Notes: generated by a model not told the origin, from the sequence alone. A stretch of DNA of 64,000 nucleotides from Pseudomonas sp. p1(2021b) (GCF_020151015.1 NZ_CP083746.1:3005001-3069000); one strand, 5' to 3'. Shown: positions 1-11,279, numbered from the stretch's first letter. Made by a program: numbers and translations.

Positions 1-2489
1 TGCCGGGTAGTGGCTTGTTCCTTGAGCCGCTGCAGCACCGTCAGGCCCGAATGGTCCGGCAGGCGCATGTCCAGCAGGATGGCATCCGGCGTGTACTGGG
101 CGGCCAATTCGTAGCCCTCGTCCGCACTTTGCGCCACCAGACAGCTGTAGCCCAGCTCATGGGCCAGATCGAAGAGGATGCGGGCGAAGTTCGGCTCGTC
201 CTCCACCACCAGGATGCAGCGATTGGCAAAGGGCGCACGCTCTCGGTCGTCGGCGAAGGCAGGCCCGCGGGGTGCCGGTGGCATCGGCGGGGCAGCCTGG
301 ACCGGGGGTTTGGCAACCTTCGGCGCCTGGGCCTCGGCCGGTGTGCCCTCGTACTGTTCAGGCAGGGTCAGGCTGAATGTACTGCCCTGTCCTGGCGTGC
401 TCTGCACCGTGATCTGCCCGCCCAGCAGGCGCGCCAGGTCTCGGGAAATCGACAAGCCCAGACCGGTACCACCGTAGCGTCGATTGCTGGTGCCATCGAC
501 CTGGTGGAATGCCTCGAAGATCGCCTGTTGCTGGTCGGCCGCAATGCCGATACCGCTGTCGCGCACGCTGAAGCGCACGCCCCGGCCGGCCTCGCGGCCG
601 ATGGTCAGGCTGACCTGGCCATGCTCGGTGAACTTGATCGCGTTGGACAACAGGTTCTTGAGGATCTGCTCCAAGCGTTGGCGGTCGGTGAACAGGGTTT
701 CCGGCACCTGCGGCTCGACCTGCACCGCAAAGTCAAGGCCCTTGTCCCGGGCCACGGGCTCGAACAGGGCCCGCACCCCCTCCACCACCCCCTCGACCTG
801 GGTGACCTGGGCGCGCACATCGAGCTTGCCGGCCTCTACCTTGGCGATATCGAGGATGTCGTTGATCAGGTTGAGCAGGTCGTTGCCGGCCGAATAGATG
901 GATTCGGCGAACTTCACCTGTTCATCGCTGAGGTTGCCCTCGCCGTTTTCCGCCAAAAGCTTGGCCAGGATCAGCGAGCTGTTGAGCGGCGTGCGCAGCT
1001 CATGGGACATGTTGGCCAGGAACTCGGACTTGTAGCGGTTGGTGCGTTGCAGGTCCTCGGCGCGGGCCTGCAGCTCCAGCTGCGCCAGGTTCAGCTCGCC
1101 GTTCTTGCGGTCCAGGGCGTCGGTGCGCTCGGCCAACTGCTCGTTGGTCTGTTCCAGCTCCGCTTGTTGGGTCTCCAGATGCGCCTGGGATTCCTTGAGG
1201 ATACGCGACTGTTCCTCAAGCTCCTCATTGGCGGTCTTGAGCTCCTCCTGCTGCACCTGCAGTTCTTCGTTGAGCTGCTGGGTCTCGGCCAGCACTTCCT
1301 GAAGGCGTTGGCGGTTGCGTGCGCTTTCGATGGAGATCCCCAGGTTGCCGCCGACCTGCTGCAACAGCTCCGCATCACGCTCCTGCAGCGGCCTGAGAAA
1401 GCCCAGCTCGAGCACGCCATTGACTTGCCCGTCATCACTGGCCGGCATCAGCAACGCGCTGCGCGGCAGGCCATCGCCCAGGCCCGAACTCAAGCGCAGG
1501 TAATCGGCGGGCAGGTCATCCAGGCGCAGCGGGCGGAGCTGGCGTACCACTTCGGCCAGCAAGCCGTCATGGCTGGCCACTCGCTCGCCGCGGGCTTGCT
1601 GTTCGGCGTCCAGGCCGTAGCTGGCCACACGCACCAGCTGCCCTTGTTCGTCGCGCACATAGAAGGCGCCGACCACACTGCCCAGGTACCCGGCGAAGAA
1701 GCGCAGGATGTTGTCGCCGAGCATGGGCAGGGTCAGTTGCCCAAGCACCTGCTCCGCCAGTTGGGTCTGGCCGTTGCGCAACCAGGCTTGGTGTTCCAGG
1801 CGTTCGGTGGCCTGTCGCTGGGCCTGCAGGTTCGCCACGTAGCTTTCCGACAGCGCGAGCAGGTCGCGGCGGCCGAGATAGGCCAACAGGGCTGTCAGGG
1901 CCACGATGAACAGCACGAACGCGCTGCAGAGCAGCACCGTCACGGTACTCACGGTTTCGTTGCGGGCCATGCGCAGCTGCTGTTCGGCGGCGATCAGCTC
2001 GTCGTATTCCTTGCGGATCCCGTCGCTCAGGCGTTTGCCGCGGCCATCGGCGAGGGCGACCTGGTAATCGCCCTGGTTGCGGCGCAAGGCAATCATCTCG
2101 GCACCGAAGTCGTTCCAGGCCCGTTGCAAGGCGATCAACCGGTCGATGCGCTCGACCTGTTGCGGGTTGTCCATCACCATCGAACGCAGCGCCTGGAGGC
2201 TGTTGAAGATCCGCGGCTTGGCCACCTCGTAGGGATCTAGGAAACGTTCCTCCCCGGAAATCAGGAAGCCGCGCATACCGGTTTCCATGTCGATCGCAAG
2301 CTTGGCTGTCTCGTTGGCATTGCCGATCACCCGATCGGTGTGCTCGACCCATTGCATGGCCGAGAGCAAGTAGTTGATCACCGCGACAAACGCCACGGCC
2401 CCCAGCAGGCCTATGCCAAGGGGCAAGCCGACATTGCGGCGCAAGAGCTTGCGAAAGCTCTGCTGGTCCATAGAGGCTGCTTGAATCAT
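1..2489 (-). CDS. Hybrid sensor histidine kinase/response regulator (CHASE3-GAF), C-terminal end outside window
   Basis: Membrane sensor kinase that should autophosphorylate on His and pass phosphate to its own receiver. Read on the minus strand it shows a TM helix near residues 20-42, a helical periplasmic CHASE3-like segment to about 180, a second TM helix (about 185-207), a GAF-like region (about 240-395), a Gln/Glu-rich coiled coil (about 400-470), HisKA with SHELRTPL (His about 496), an ATPase domain with GGTGLGLSIS and a receiver with LLDMRLPD (Asp about 806). The frame is still open at base 1, so the receiver is cut and more domains may follow. ATG 2489 (MIQAAS...) gives the longest form; ATG 2471 (MDQQSF...) is equally possible because neither has a strong ribosome binding site. 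It is divergent from the receiver protein that follows. Confidence 0.88.
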   Translation of the reverse strand, partial: MIQAASMDQQSFRKLLRRNVGLPLGIGLLGAVAFVAVINYLLSAMQWVEHTDRVIGNANETAKLAIDMETGMRGFLISGEERFLDPYEVAKPRIFNSLQALRSMVMDNPQQVERIDRLIALQRAWNDFGAEMIALRRNQGDYQVALADGRGKRLSDGIRKEYDELIAAEQQLRMARNETVSTVTVLLCSAFVLFIVALTALLAYLGRRDLLALSESYVANLQAQRQATERLEHQAWLRNGQTQLAEQVLGQLTLPMLGDNILRFFAGYLGSVVGAFYVRDEQGQLVRVASYGLDAEQQARGERVASHDGLLAEVVRQLRPLRLDDLPADYLRLSSGLGDGLPRSALLMPASDDGQVNGVLELGFLRPLQERDAELLQQVGGNLGISIESARNRQRLQEVLAETQQLNEELQVQQEELKTANEELEEQSRILKESQAHLETQQAELEQTNEQLAERTDALDRKNGELNLAQLELQARAEDLQRTNRYKSEFLANMSHELRTPLNSSLILAKLLAENGEGNLSDEQVKFAESIYSAGNDLLNLINDILDIAKVEAGKLDVRAQVTQVEGVVEGVRALFEPVARDKGLDFAVQVEPQVPETLFTDRQRLEQILKNLLSNAIKFTEHGQVSLTIGREAGRGVRFSVRDSGIGIAADQQQAIFEAFHQVDGTSNRRYGGTGLGLSISRDLARLLGGQITVQSTPGQGSTFSLTLPEQYEGTPAEAQAPKVAKPPVQAAPPMPPAPRGPAFADDRERAPFANRCILVVEDEPNFARILFDLAHELGYSCLVAQSADEGYELAAQYTPDAILLDMRLPDHSGLTVLQRLKEQATTR

Positions 2490-2695
2490 TTGAAAACGCC
2501 CGCGCGAAAAGTATCCATTGGGTGGGTGGCCGCTGCGCCACCGGTTCATAGCGAGTCTAACCAGCTTTACCGGCTCTGGCAGGGCACTTAGCCAGTATTT
2601 GAAGGCTACTTGCACCAATCGTTCCATCGATGTGCAGGGCCCGTTATGCTGGGGAACTTCTGCTGCCCGCCGGGGCACCCAATAAAGACCACCCC

Positions 2696-3064
2696 ATGAA
2701 CAGGATCCACACAATGCAGCTACTGGTAGTCGAAGACGACGACATCGTACGCATGCTGATAGTCGAAGTGCTCGGCGACTTGGGCTATACCGCGATCGAG
2801 GCCGACAGTGCCGCTGCCGCCTTGGCAGTGCTCGAGGATCGGAGCCGGGACCTGGCATTGCTGATGACCGACGTGGGCCTGCCGGACATGCGCGGCGAGG
2901 ACCTGGCTGCCAAGGCCCGTGAACTGCGTCCAACGCTGCCGGTGCTGTTTGCCAGCGGTTATGCCGAAACGCTGGATGTGCCAGAGGGGATGCACATGAT
3001 CGGCAAGCCGTTCGGGATCGACCAGCTGCGGGACAAGGTCGTGGGGATACTCGGAGCGCCCTGA
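2696..3064 (+). CDS. Single-domain response regulator (receiver only, CheY-like)
   Basis: Stand-alone receiver of 122 residues with no output domain. The acidic pair sits in VVEDDD (residues 11-16), the phospho-acceptor Asp59 in LMTDVGLPD, and the conserved Lys104 in IGKPFG. Such proteins either relay phosphate or bind a partner protein. It is transcribed divergently from the hybrid kinase, so a shared pathway is a reasonable inference but not shown. Start ATG 2696 was chosen because it gives a normal receiver N-terminus; ATG 2714 (MQLLVV) is an alternative. A strong palindrome lies just downstream. Confidence 0.85.
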   Translation: MNRIHTMQLLVVEDDDIVRMLIVEVLGDLGYTAIEADSAAAALAVLEDRSRDLALLMTDVGLPDMRGEDLAAKARELRPTLPVLFASGYAETLDVPEGMHMIGKPFGIDQLRDKVVGILGAP

Positions 3065-3089
3065 GGTTCGACGCGACACCTTCGGTGCC

Positions 3090-3129
3090 TGTGAGATCGA
3101 GCGCCGCGCGGGCGGCGCTCGATCTCACA
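3090..3129. terminator. 18-bp perfect palindrome after the receiver gene
   Basis: Arms 3090-3107 and 3112-3129 are perfectly complementary around a 4-base loop (gcgg). It begins 25 bases after the receiver stop. There is no T-run after it, so it may be a terminator-like stem or a REP-type element. Its sequence (tgtgagatcgagcgccgc) differs from the other REPs in this window. Confidence 0.55.
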
Positions 3130-3253
3130 GCACCTCTACCTTCCTGCTTACGCCCCCCTGCACCCGCACACCACAAAAAGCACTGTGCTGCCGCGCCGAA
3201 AAAGTTATAAGATAACATTTCAATTCAACGACAAGCCCCGTCCGCATCCAATC

Positions 3254-4420
3254 ATGACAAGCGCCTGCGCCACCCCCACCCAACTCACCCAGCGCCTGCA
3301 GAGCATCGATGCCCTGCGCGGCCTGGTGATCCTGTTCATGCTCCTGGACCACGTCCGTGAAACCTTCTTCCTGCATCGCCAGGTCAGCGACCCGATGAGC
3401 ATCGATGCCACCGAACCCACCCTGTTCATCAGCCGTACCCTGGCCCACCTGTGTGCACCGGTCTTCGTTCTGCTGACCGGCCTCTCGGCGTGGCTCTATG
3501 GCGAAAAGCACCAGGGCCGCGGCGATGTATCGGCCTTCCTGTTCAAGCGCGGCCTGTTCCTGGTGGCGCTGGAATTTACCCTTGTGAACTTCGCCTGGAC
3601 CTTCCAGCTGCCGCCAACCGTGATCTACCTGCAGGTGATCTGGGCCATCGGTGTCAGCATGATCGCCCTGTCGCTGCTGGTCTGGCTCCCCCGCCCGGCG
3701 CTGCTGGCTGTCGGTATCACCCTTGTCGCCGGGCACAACCTGCTCGATGGGTTGCACTTCGAACCCGGTTCGGTCCTGCATGTTCCTTGGGCGATCCTGC
3801 ATGACCGAGGCTGGCTGGAGGTCAACGAACATCTGCGCCTGCGCACCTCCTATCCGGTATTGCCATGGATCGGCGTGATCGTGCTGGGCTATGCCCTGGG
3901 CCCCTGGTTCGCCCGGGGCAGCGATGCCGGGGCCCGCCAGCATCGCCTGCTGCTGCTCGGTATCGGCGTGCTGCTGGGGTTCTTCGCCCTGCGCCTGTTC
4001 AACGGCTATGGCGAGGCCCCATGGAGCGGCTACCCGACCGCGACCCAGACCCTGATGAGCTTCTTCAACATCACCAAGTACCCACCGTCGCTGTTGTTCC
4101 TGGCCCTGACCCTGGGCCTGGGCCTGCTGTTGCTGCGAGCCTTCGAACGGGCCGGGCAGGCACGCTGGATCGGGGTGCTGGCAGTGTTCGGTGCAGCGCC
4201 CATGTTCTTCTACCTGTTGCACCTTTACGTGCTGAAGCTGTTGTACCTGGCCAGCGCCGCGCTATGGGGCCTGAACCAGGGGGACTATTTCGGCTTCGAT
4301 GGCATCGGGGCGGTCTGGCTTGGTGCGCTCCTGCTCGCCCTCGGGCTGTTCCTGCCGGTGCGTGCATTCGCCCGGCTCAAGGCCCGCCGCCGCGACATCG
4401 CCTGGCTCAAGTACTTCTAA
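3254..4420 (+). CDS. DUF1624 / heparan-alpha-glucosaminide N-acetyltransferase-like membrane protein
   Basis: Integral membrane protein of 388 residues in the DUF1624/YeiB-like acyltransferase group. The N-terminus has the typical signature SIDALRGLVI followed by LLDHVRE, whose His is the likely acyl-transfer residue. About ten hydrophobic segments follow, and the protein ends with a short basic tail. The family is thought to move acetyl groups across or at the membrane; the substrate here is unknown. Start ATG 3254 (MTSACATP) was preferred to the upstream GTG at 3185. The next gene begins 20 bases after its stop, which suggests co-transcription with the porin. Confidence 0.82.
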   Translation: MTSACATPTQLTQRLQSIDALRGLVILFMLLDHVRETFFLHRQVSDPMSIDATEPTLFISRTLAHLCAPVFVLLTGLSAWLYGEKHQGRGDVSAFLFKRGLFLVALEFTLVNFAWTFQLPPTVIYLQVIWAIGVSMIALSLLVWLPRPALLAVGITLVAGHNLLDGLHFEPGSVLHVPWAILHDRGWLEVNEHLRLRTSYPVLPWIGVIVLGYALGPWFARGSDAGARQHRLLLLGIGVLLGFFALRLFNGYGEAPWSGYPTATQTLMSFFNITKYPPSLLFLALTLGLGLLLLRAFERAGQARWIGVLAVFGAAPMFFYLLHLYVLKLLYLASAALWGLNQGDYFGFDGIGAVWLGALLLALGLFLPVRAFARLKARRRDIAWLKYF

Positions 4421-4440
4421 GGCGGCAGGAGCCCAGCCCC

Positions 4441-5811
4441 ATGCATGCCTGCATCAATTCCGGGCCTCGGCAGTCGCTGCGCGTCGCCCTGCTGCTGCCG
4501 CTGCTCGGCGCCTCGCCCGTGGCCTTGTCGGAATCGGCCCAGGCGCGGTCCGACGGCTTTATCGAAGACAGCACCTGGAGCCTGCTCAACCGCACTGTGT
4601 TCGACCAGCGCGACTATCGTCATGGCGGCCGTAACGGTGCCGCCCGCAATGCCTACAAGCTACGCAGCGAGCGCAGCGGCAAAGCCGAGGAATGGGCCTA
4701 TGGCCTGATGGGGACCTTCCAGTCCGGGTTCACCCAAGGGGTGCTGGGCGTCGGTGTCGATGCCCACGCCTACCTCGGCGTACAACTGGACAGCGGTGGC
4801 GGCCGTGCCGGCAAGGCGCGCCTGCTGGCCCTGGACAACGACGGCCACCCCAAGGGCAACTACAGCCGTGGCGGCGCGGCGCTCAAGCTGCGGCTGGCCG
4901 ACACCGTGCTGTCCTACGGTGAGCAACGGGTGAAGACACCGGTGTTCAGTTCCTCCGATAGCCGCCTGCTGCCCGAGACTGCCACGGGCCTGTTCTTCAC
5001 CAGCAGCGAGATCGACACGCTCAAGCTGGTGGCCGGCCATTTCAACGAAAACACCGACCGCAATGCCTCGAGCCATGACCAGGGTTTCGCGGTGAACTAC
5101 TCGAACGCACGCCAGGGCGACAGCTTCGACCTGGCAGGCATGGTGTGGACCCCGAACAGCGCCGTTAACGCCAGCCTCTATACCTCGCGTTACGCGGATA
5201 CCTGGCGCCAACATTACCTGGGCAGTACCCTCAGCCATGCCTTGGATGAACACCGCAGCCTGAGCCTGGAACTGAACCTGTACCGCACCACCGATACCGG
5301 CAAGGCCTTGTCCGGGCGTATCGACAACACCACCTGGAACCTGCTCTCACGCTATACCCACGGCCCGCACACGTTCAGCCTCGGCTGGCAGCAGGTCGAT
5401 GGCGATACACCGTTCGACTATGTCACCCGCGGCGCGATCTATCTGGGCAATGCCGTGCCGCTGTCCGATTTCAACGCACCCAACGAGAAGTCCTGGCAAG
5501 CGCGCTATGACCTGAACATGGCCGCCTTCGGCATCCCCGGCCTGAACCTGGCGGCCTTGTATGTGCGCGGGTTCGATATCGATGGCAGCCACATCGACCC
5601 GGCCGGCGGCTACGCCTACCTGGGCTACGGCAAGGGCGGCAGGCATTGGGAGCGAGACCTGGAAGCGCGGTACGTGGTGCAGGACGGCGCAGCCAAAGGC
5701 ATGACATTCTCGGTACGGTACAACGTCCACCGTGGCAATACTGCCCAGGCGGAGCTGGATGCCGACCAGATACGCCTGGCCGTGGAATACCCGTTGGGTG
5801 GCGGGCGTTGA
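4441..5811 (+). CDS. OprD-family outer-membrane porin
   Basis: Outer-membrane channel of 456 residues. A signal peptide (about residues 1-33, ending near ALSESAQA) is followed by the OprD hallmark GFIEDSTWSLLNRT and alternating beta-strand sequence to the C-terminus, which ends with the strand LAVEYPLGGGR. OprD members take up amino acids, small carboxylates or aromatic acids. I cannot name the substrate. An AGGAGC ribosome binding site precedes ATG 4441. It sits 20 bases after the DUF1624 gene and is probably in the same transcript. Confidence 0.9.
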   Translation: MHACINSGPRQSLRVALLLPLLGASPVALSESAQARSDGFIEDSTWSLLNRTVFDQRDYRHGGRNGAARNAYKLRSERSGKAEEWAYGLMGTFQSGFTQGVLGVGVDAHAYLGVQLDSGGGRAGKARLLALDNDGHPKGNYSRGGAALKLRLADTVLSYGEQRVKTPVFSSSDSRLLPETATGLFFTSSEIDTLKLVAGHFNENTDRNASSHDQGFAVNYSNARQGDSFDLAGMVWTPNSAVNASLYTSRYADTWRQHYLGSTLSHALDEHRSLSLELNLYRTTDTGKALSGRIDNTTWNLLSRYTHGPHTFSLGWQQVDGDTPFDYVTRGAIYLGNAVPLSDFNAPNEKSWQARYDLNMAAFGIPGLNLAALYVRGFDIDGSHIDPAGGYAYLGYGKGGRHWERDLEARYVVQDGAAKGMTFSVRYNVHRGNTAQAELDADQIRLAVEYPLGGGR

Positions 5812-5855
5812 GATCTGCAGTAAACTGCCCGCCAGACCAACCCAAGGCCCGATCG

Positions 5856-6335
5856 ATGCCCCGCCCTCCCAGATGCCTGTTCCCGTTGCTCCTGCTCGCA
5901 GCCCTGGCCGCTTGCGATCAGGCGCCCAGCCGCGAAGAAAAGATCCTGGCCAACCTGCCCCTGCAGGAGGCCTACGCGCACAACATCGACAAGATCGCCG
6001 CGCTGCTCGCACCCAAGCACCCCGGCCTGTCCGAGGAACAGATCCAGGCCGTGGTGCGCAAGCACCTGACCGTCGAAGATCAACGCCAGGACCTGTTCAA
6101 GCTCTACAGCGAGGCGCACTTCAGCGATGCCGAGTTCGACCTGATCGTCACCGCCACCCAGGATCCCGCCAAGGCCAGGGCGCTGGAGGAAACCGAACAG
6201 GGCAGGCAGTTGAGCGAAAAGCTCACCGCCCTGATGCGTGAAAGTGCCAACGATGGGAAAGCCCAGGCGCTGGCCGAACAGCGCATGCAGCAGGTCGAGC
6301 AGGACTTGCTCGAGCTGGAACAGACCCAGCCGTGA
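5856..6335 (+). CDS. Hypothetical lipoprotein
   Basis: Small lipoprotein of 159 residues. The signal peptide has a lipobox (LAALAAC, Cys about 20), so the mature protein should be lipid-anchored. The rest is charged and helical (many Glu, Gln, Ala, Arg), ending in a coiled-coil-like stretch. No catalytic motif is visible. The start at 5856 gives the signal peptide directly at the N-terminus. It lies 44 bases after the porin and may be the last gene of that transcript. Function unknown. Confidence 0.75.
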   Translation: MPRPPRCLFPLLLLAALAACDQAPSREEKILANLPLQEAYAHNIDKIAALLAPKHPGLSEEQIQAVVRKHLTVEDQRQDLFKLYSEAHFSDAEFDLIVTATQDPAKARALEETEQGRQLSEKLTALMRESANDGKAQALAEQRMQQVEQDLLELEQTQP

Positions 6336-6423
6336 ACTGCCTGCGCTGCCTCCTTGATGCCCCATGGCCACCACGGTGCAGAACAGGTAAGGTGGTCACT
6401 CTTTCCCGCTGTTGAGGTCAGGA

Positions 6424-8004
<1,581 letters not shown>

Positions 8005-8094
8005 AGGTGCTGCCTGCTCCGTCCGTCAGGGCGTCGGCACCGCGCAAGCCTGGGCACGCTCGAACGCAGAAGACACCTGGATGGGAGATCCCCG

Positions 8095-8439
8095 ATGAAA
8101 CACACACGTGTCCTTTCCCTGGGCCTGGCTCTCAGCCTGGGCGTCGGCGCCTCCCTGGCGCTGGCAGCGAACGAGCCGAACACCCAGCGCATCCCGAGCG
8201 AACAGGTACCCGGCACCGGCACCATCGACCGTGACGGGGGGCCGATGGGCGCCGGCACGCGGGGCGACGGTCTGGGCATCGGTACCGGCACCGATGCCAA
8301 CGACACCGACAACACCGGCGGCGACGGCACCGCCCACGGCAAGCCCGGAGAGACAGGGCCCGGCACTGGCAACAGTGGCGACCTGGATGACTCCGGCAGC
8401 CCAGGTGGCGGCGCCCCGCGCAACGACGATTCGCTCTAG
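8095..8439 (+). CDS. Small secreted Gly/Asp/Thr-rich protein
   Basis: 114-residue protein with a clear Sec signal peptide (about residues 1-25, cleaving after LALA). The mature part is low in complexity, dominated by Gly, Asp, Thr, Asn and Pro (for example GIGTGTDANDTDNTGGDG), with no Cys and almost no hydrophobic residues. It is likely disordered or calcium-binding in the periplasm or outside the cell. The start at 8095 is supported by the signal peptide. I do not recognise a family with known function. Confidence 0.7.
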   Translation: MKHTRVLSLGLALSLGVGASLALAANEPNTQRIPSEQVPGTGTIDRDGGPMGAGTRGDGLGIGTGTDANDTDNTGGDGTAHGKPGETGPGTGNSGDLDDSGSPGGGAPRNDDSL

Positions 8440-8469
8440 GCGGCCCTGCATCGAAGCCGCATGCCAAGG

Positions 8470-8580
8470 GCTGCGCCCTTGATCGCGGCACAAGACCGCT
8501 CTCATAGAACAACGCATAACTCATTGATTTGACAAGGCCTGTAGGAGCGGCGGTGCGGCGGTCCGACTTGTCCCGTGATT
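8470..8580. repeat. Degenerate REP pair
   Basis: Two imperfect, inverted REP-like units (around 8473-8505 and 8540-8580) with the cores atcgcggcacaagaccgctct and gacttgtcccgtgatt. They lie between two genes read in the same direction. Confidence 0.4.
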
Positions 8581-8661
8581 AGGCCCACCGGCATCGCTGC
8601 GACATTCCACCGCACCTGCGCGTTATACCGCTCATCCACTCGAATGGTAGATTCGCCAACC

Positions 8662-9069
8662 ATGAACACCTCCCGCCAGACACGTTCGCTGACTGCCTGG
8701 GCGCTCTATGCCAGCGTCCTGTTCAGCCTATTGTTGTGCGGCTTGCATCATGGCCAGATGAGCGGCCTGCGCCTGGCCGGGCTGGAGGGCGGTTTCTGTT
8801 CGCTTTCCAGCGACCACGGCCCGGCCATCGACCTGGGCGACAGCAGCAACGACCAGCACATGGCCCAGCTCGATTGCCCGGTGTGCTCATCCTTCGCCCT
8901 GGCCGTACCGCTGGCCAGCCACGGCTGGGCGCTCTTCCGGGCCCGGGGCAACACGCCCTCACCCATCGCCGCACGCAGTTGGGCGCAGCCGCCGCCACGC
9001 TACCTGCGCCCCGCCCTCAACCCCCGCGCCTCTCCCATCGCCTTCCCCGCAGCAGCGACCTTCGCCTGA
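8662..9069 (+). CDS. DUF2946 family protein
   Basis: 135-residue protein with one N-terminal hydrophobic helix (about residues 14-30) and the DUF2946 signature Cys pair in QLDCPVCSS (about residue 75), plus an isolated Cys (GGFCS). In proteobacteria this family often accompanies TonB receptors or metal-homeostasis genes, but its function is not established. Here it sits 56 bases upstream of a TonB-dependent receptor on the same strand. The Cys pair and a few His residues would fit metal binding, which is inference. ATG 8644 is an alternative start. Confidence 0.75.
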   Translation: MNTSRQTRSLTAWALYASVLFSLLLCGLHHGQMSGLRLAGLEGGFCSLSSDHGPAIDLGDSSNDQHMAQLDCPVCSSFALAVPLASHGWALFRARGNTPSPIAARSWAQPPPRYLRPALNPRASPIAFPAAATFA

Positions 9070-9125
9070 CGCCAGCCGTGCGCGCTGGTGGTCAGCCATG
9101 ACCTTTGCGTGGAAGCCCTGACAAC

Positions 9126-11276
9126 ATGATTCGCAAGACCTCCCTGGTGCTCCTGATGGGCACCTGCAGCTACGCCTGGGCGGGTACCGCCCCTATCGAA
9201 CTGACCGCCACCACCGTCGATGGCGAACGCCAGGCGCCCACCGGCGTTCAGCTGGACGAGCCGATTCGCACCGGTTCCCGGCTCGGCTTGACCGCCCGAG
9301 AAACCCCGGCCTCGGTGAGCGTTTCGGACCGCCGTGTGATCGAGGAGCGCGGCGCCAAGGACACCCAGGATGTGATCAACGCCATGACCGGCGTCAATGC
9401 CTCGGCCAATCCCGGCTATGGCGGCTACGTGGCCTACCGCGGCTTTACCCAGAATCAGGTCACCCAGCTCTACAACGGCATCAACCTGGGCTACAGCAGC
9501 GCTACCCGCCCTGTGGACGCCTGGGCCATCGACCGGGTCGAGCTGCTTGGCGGGCCCTCGTCGTTCCTGCATGGCGCCGGTGCCGTGGGCGGGTCGATCA
9601 ACTACATTACCAAGCTGGCCAGCCGCGACGAGCAGATCGTCGATGCACGGGTGCGCTATGGCAGCTACGACGACTCGGAAGTCGCCTTCGGCATCAACCA
9701 GGCCCTGGCCGGCAACCCGGCCGAGGCCCGGCATTTCGCCCGCCTGGACTTCAGCCGTGGCCACGGCAATGGCTATGTCGATCGTAACGAGCGCTGGACC
9801 GACAGCCTGGCCTTCTCGCTGCTCAGCGACCTGTCGCCCACCCTGACCCATACCTTGGCCCTGGAGTACCAAGAGGACAAGGAAGACAGCCCCTACTGGG
9901 GCGCGCCGATCCTGCCGGGGCGCAGCACCATGAAGATCGACCGGCACCGGCGCTTCGAGAACTACAACGTCGCCGACGGCCGCTACGAACAGCGCGTGCG
10001 CTGGCTGCGCTCGATCCTGGATTACCAGGTCAGCGACAGTACCCGCGTGCAGAACACCCTGTACCACTACAATGCCCAGCGCGACTACCGCAACCTGGAG
10101 CGCTACGCCTACAACGACGCCGGCAATGTCGTGCGCTCCGGCCCCTACCTGCAGCGCCACGAACAGCGGGTACTGGGCGACCGTATCGAACTGCGCCACG
10201 ACCACGCGCTGTTCGGCCTGGCCAGCCAATGGGCGCTGGGCCTGGACTATTCGCGCATGCGCCAGACGCTCTACCCTACGTCCGGCAACTGGAGCGATGT
10301 AGTCGACCCGGACCACTTCGACCCCGGTAGCTTCGAGGACATCCCTGGCGTGAACAATGGCCTGAGCAAGCAACGCCACCACGAAGTGACCAACCGCGCC
10401 CTGTTCACTGAAAACCGCCTGCAGCTCACCGAGCGCCTGGCCCTGCTGACTGGCTTGCGCTACGACTACCTGGACATGCAGGTGCACAACTATGGCCCGG
10501 TCTCGGCCACCAGCCCGGCCTACTTCGAACGCCGCTGGGAGCCCCTGAGTGGGCGTGTCGGCCTGACCTACGCCTTGACGCCGTCGGCCAGCATATACCT
10601 GCAATACAGTACCGCCGCCGATCTGCCGGCCGGCGCCCTGGCGTCTGCCACCTACTCCAACGTGGGTTTGTTCGACCTGTCCAAAGGCGAGCAGTGGGAA
10701 GCGGGCAGCAAGTTCGACTTCCTCGACGGGCGCGGCGCGGCGACGCTGGCGGTGTACCAGATCGTGCGCAAGGACTTCGCGGTGCGCGACGCCAACGACC
10801 CCAACGTGACCGTCCAGGCGGGCCAGCAGACTTCGCGCGGCATCGAAGTGTCCGGCCGGCTGCAGGTCACGCCGAGGCTACTGGCCGAGGCCAACTATGC
10901 CTATGTCGATGCCAAGTACGATGATTTCAACGAAGCGGTCGGCGGCGAATCGGTATCGCGCAAGGGCAATACCCCGGTCAACGTCCCGGCCAACGTCGCC
11001 AACCTGTGGCTCACCTACGCCCTCACTCCGGCCTGGGCCGCGGGGATGGATGTGCGCTATGTGGACTCCGTATACGCGGACAATGCCAATACGCTCCAAG
11101 CCCCTGCCTATACCCTGTTCGGTGTGTTCACCCGCTATCGCCTGGACGAACACACCGCGATCACCGCACGGGTGCGTAACCTGACCGATGAGCTGTATGC
11201 CAAGCAGGCGTATGGCACGCAGTACTACATGGGCGCACCGCGCACGTTCGAGGTGGCGATGGACCTGCGGTTCTAG
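9126..11276 (+). CDS. TonB-dependent outer-membrane receptor (siderophore type)
   Basis: 716-residue outer-membrane receptor for energised uptake. A signal peptide (about residues 1-19) is followed by the plug domain (SVSVSDRRVIEERGAKD to the VELLGGPSSFLHG and GGSINY motifs) and a beta-barrel that ends in the expected aromatic residue (VAMDLRF). There is no N-terminal signalling (STN) domain, so it should not drive its own anti-sigma relay. It lacks the motifs I would expect of the OprC copper receptor. The substrate is probably a ferric siderophore or another metal chelate. The neighbours are DUF2946 upstream and an MHS carrier downstream. Confidence 0.88.
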   Translation: MIRKTSLVLLMGTCSYAWAGTAPIELTATTVDGERQAPTGVQLDEPIRTGSRLGLTARETPASVSVSDRRVIEERGAKDTQDVINAMTGVNASANPGYGGYVAYRGFTQNQVTQLYNGINLGYSSATRPVDAWAIDRVELLGGPSSFLHGAGAVGGSINYITKLASRDEQIVDARVRYGSYDDSEVAFGINQALAGNPAEARHFARLDFSRGHGNGYVDRNERWTDSLAFSLLSDLSPTLTHTLALEYQEDKEDSPYWGAPILPGRSTMKIDRHRRFENYNVADGRYEQRVRWLRSILDYQVSDSTRVQNTLYHYNAQRDYRNLERYAYNDAGNVVRSGPYLQRHEQRVLGDRIELRHDHALFGLASQWALGLDYSRMRQTLYPTSGNWSDVVDPDHFDPGSFEDIPGVNNGLSKQRHHEVTNRALFTENRLQLTERLALLTGLRYDYLDMQVHNYGPVSATSPAYFERRWEPLSGRVGLTYALTPSASIYLQYSTAADLPAGALASATYSNVGLFDLSKGEQWEAGSKFDFLDGRGAATLAVYQIVRKDFAVRDANDPNVTVQAGQQTSRGIEVSGRLQVTPRLLAEANYAYVDAKYDDFNEAVGGESVSRKGNTPVNVPANVANLWLTYALTPAWAAGMDVRYVDSVYADNANTLQAPAYTLFGVFTRYRLDEHTAITARVRNLTDELYAKQAYGTQYYMGAPRTFEVAMDLRF

Positions 11277-11279
11277 TGA

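Noticed and set aside
15..2240. 741-residue plus-strand open frame
   Set aside because: It is the antisense of the hybrid kinase; its translation is Gln/Leu/Gly-rich with no domain, while the minus strand shows HisKA, ATPase and receiver motifs.
9126..11276. Possibility that the TonB receptor is the copper receptor OprC
   Set aside because: DUF2946 can accompany copper receptors, but the plug motifs here are of the general siderophore type and no Met/His-rich metal motifs are seen.
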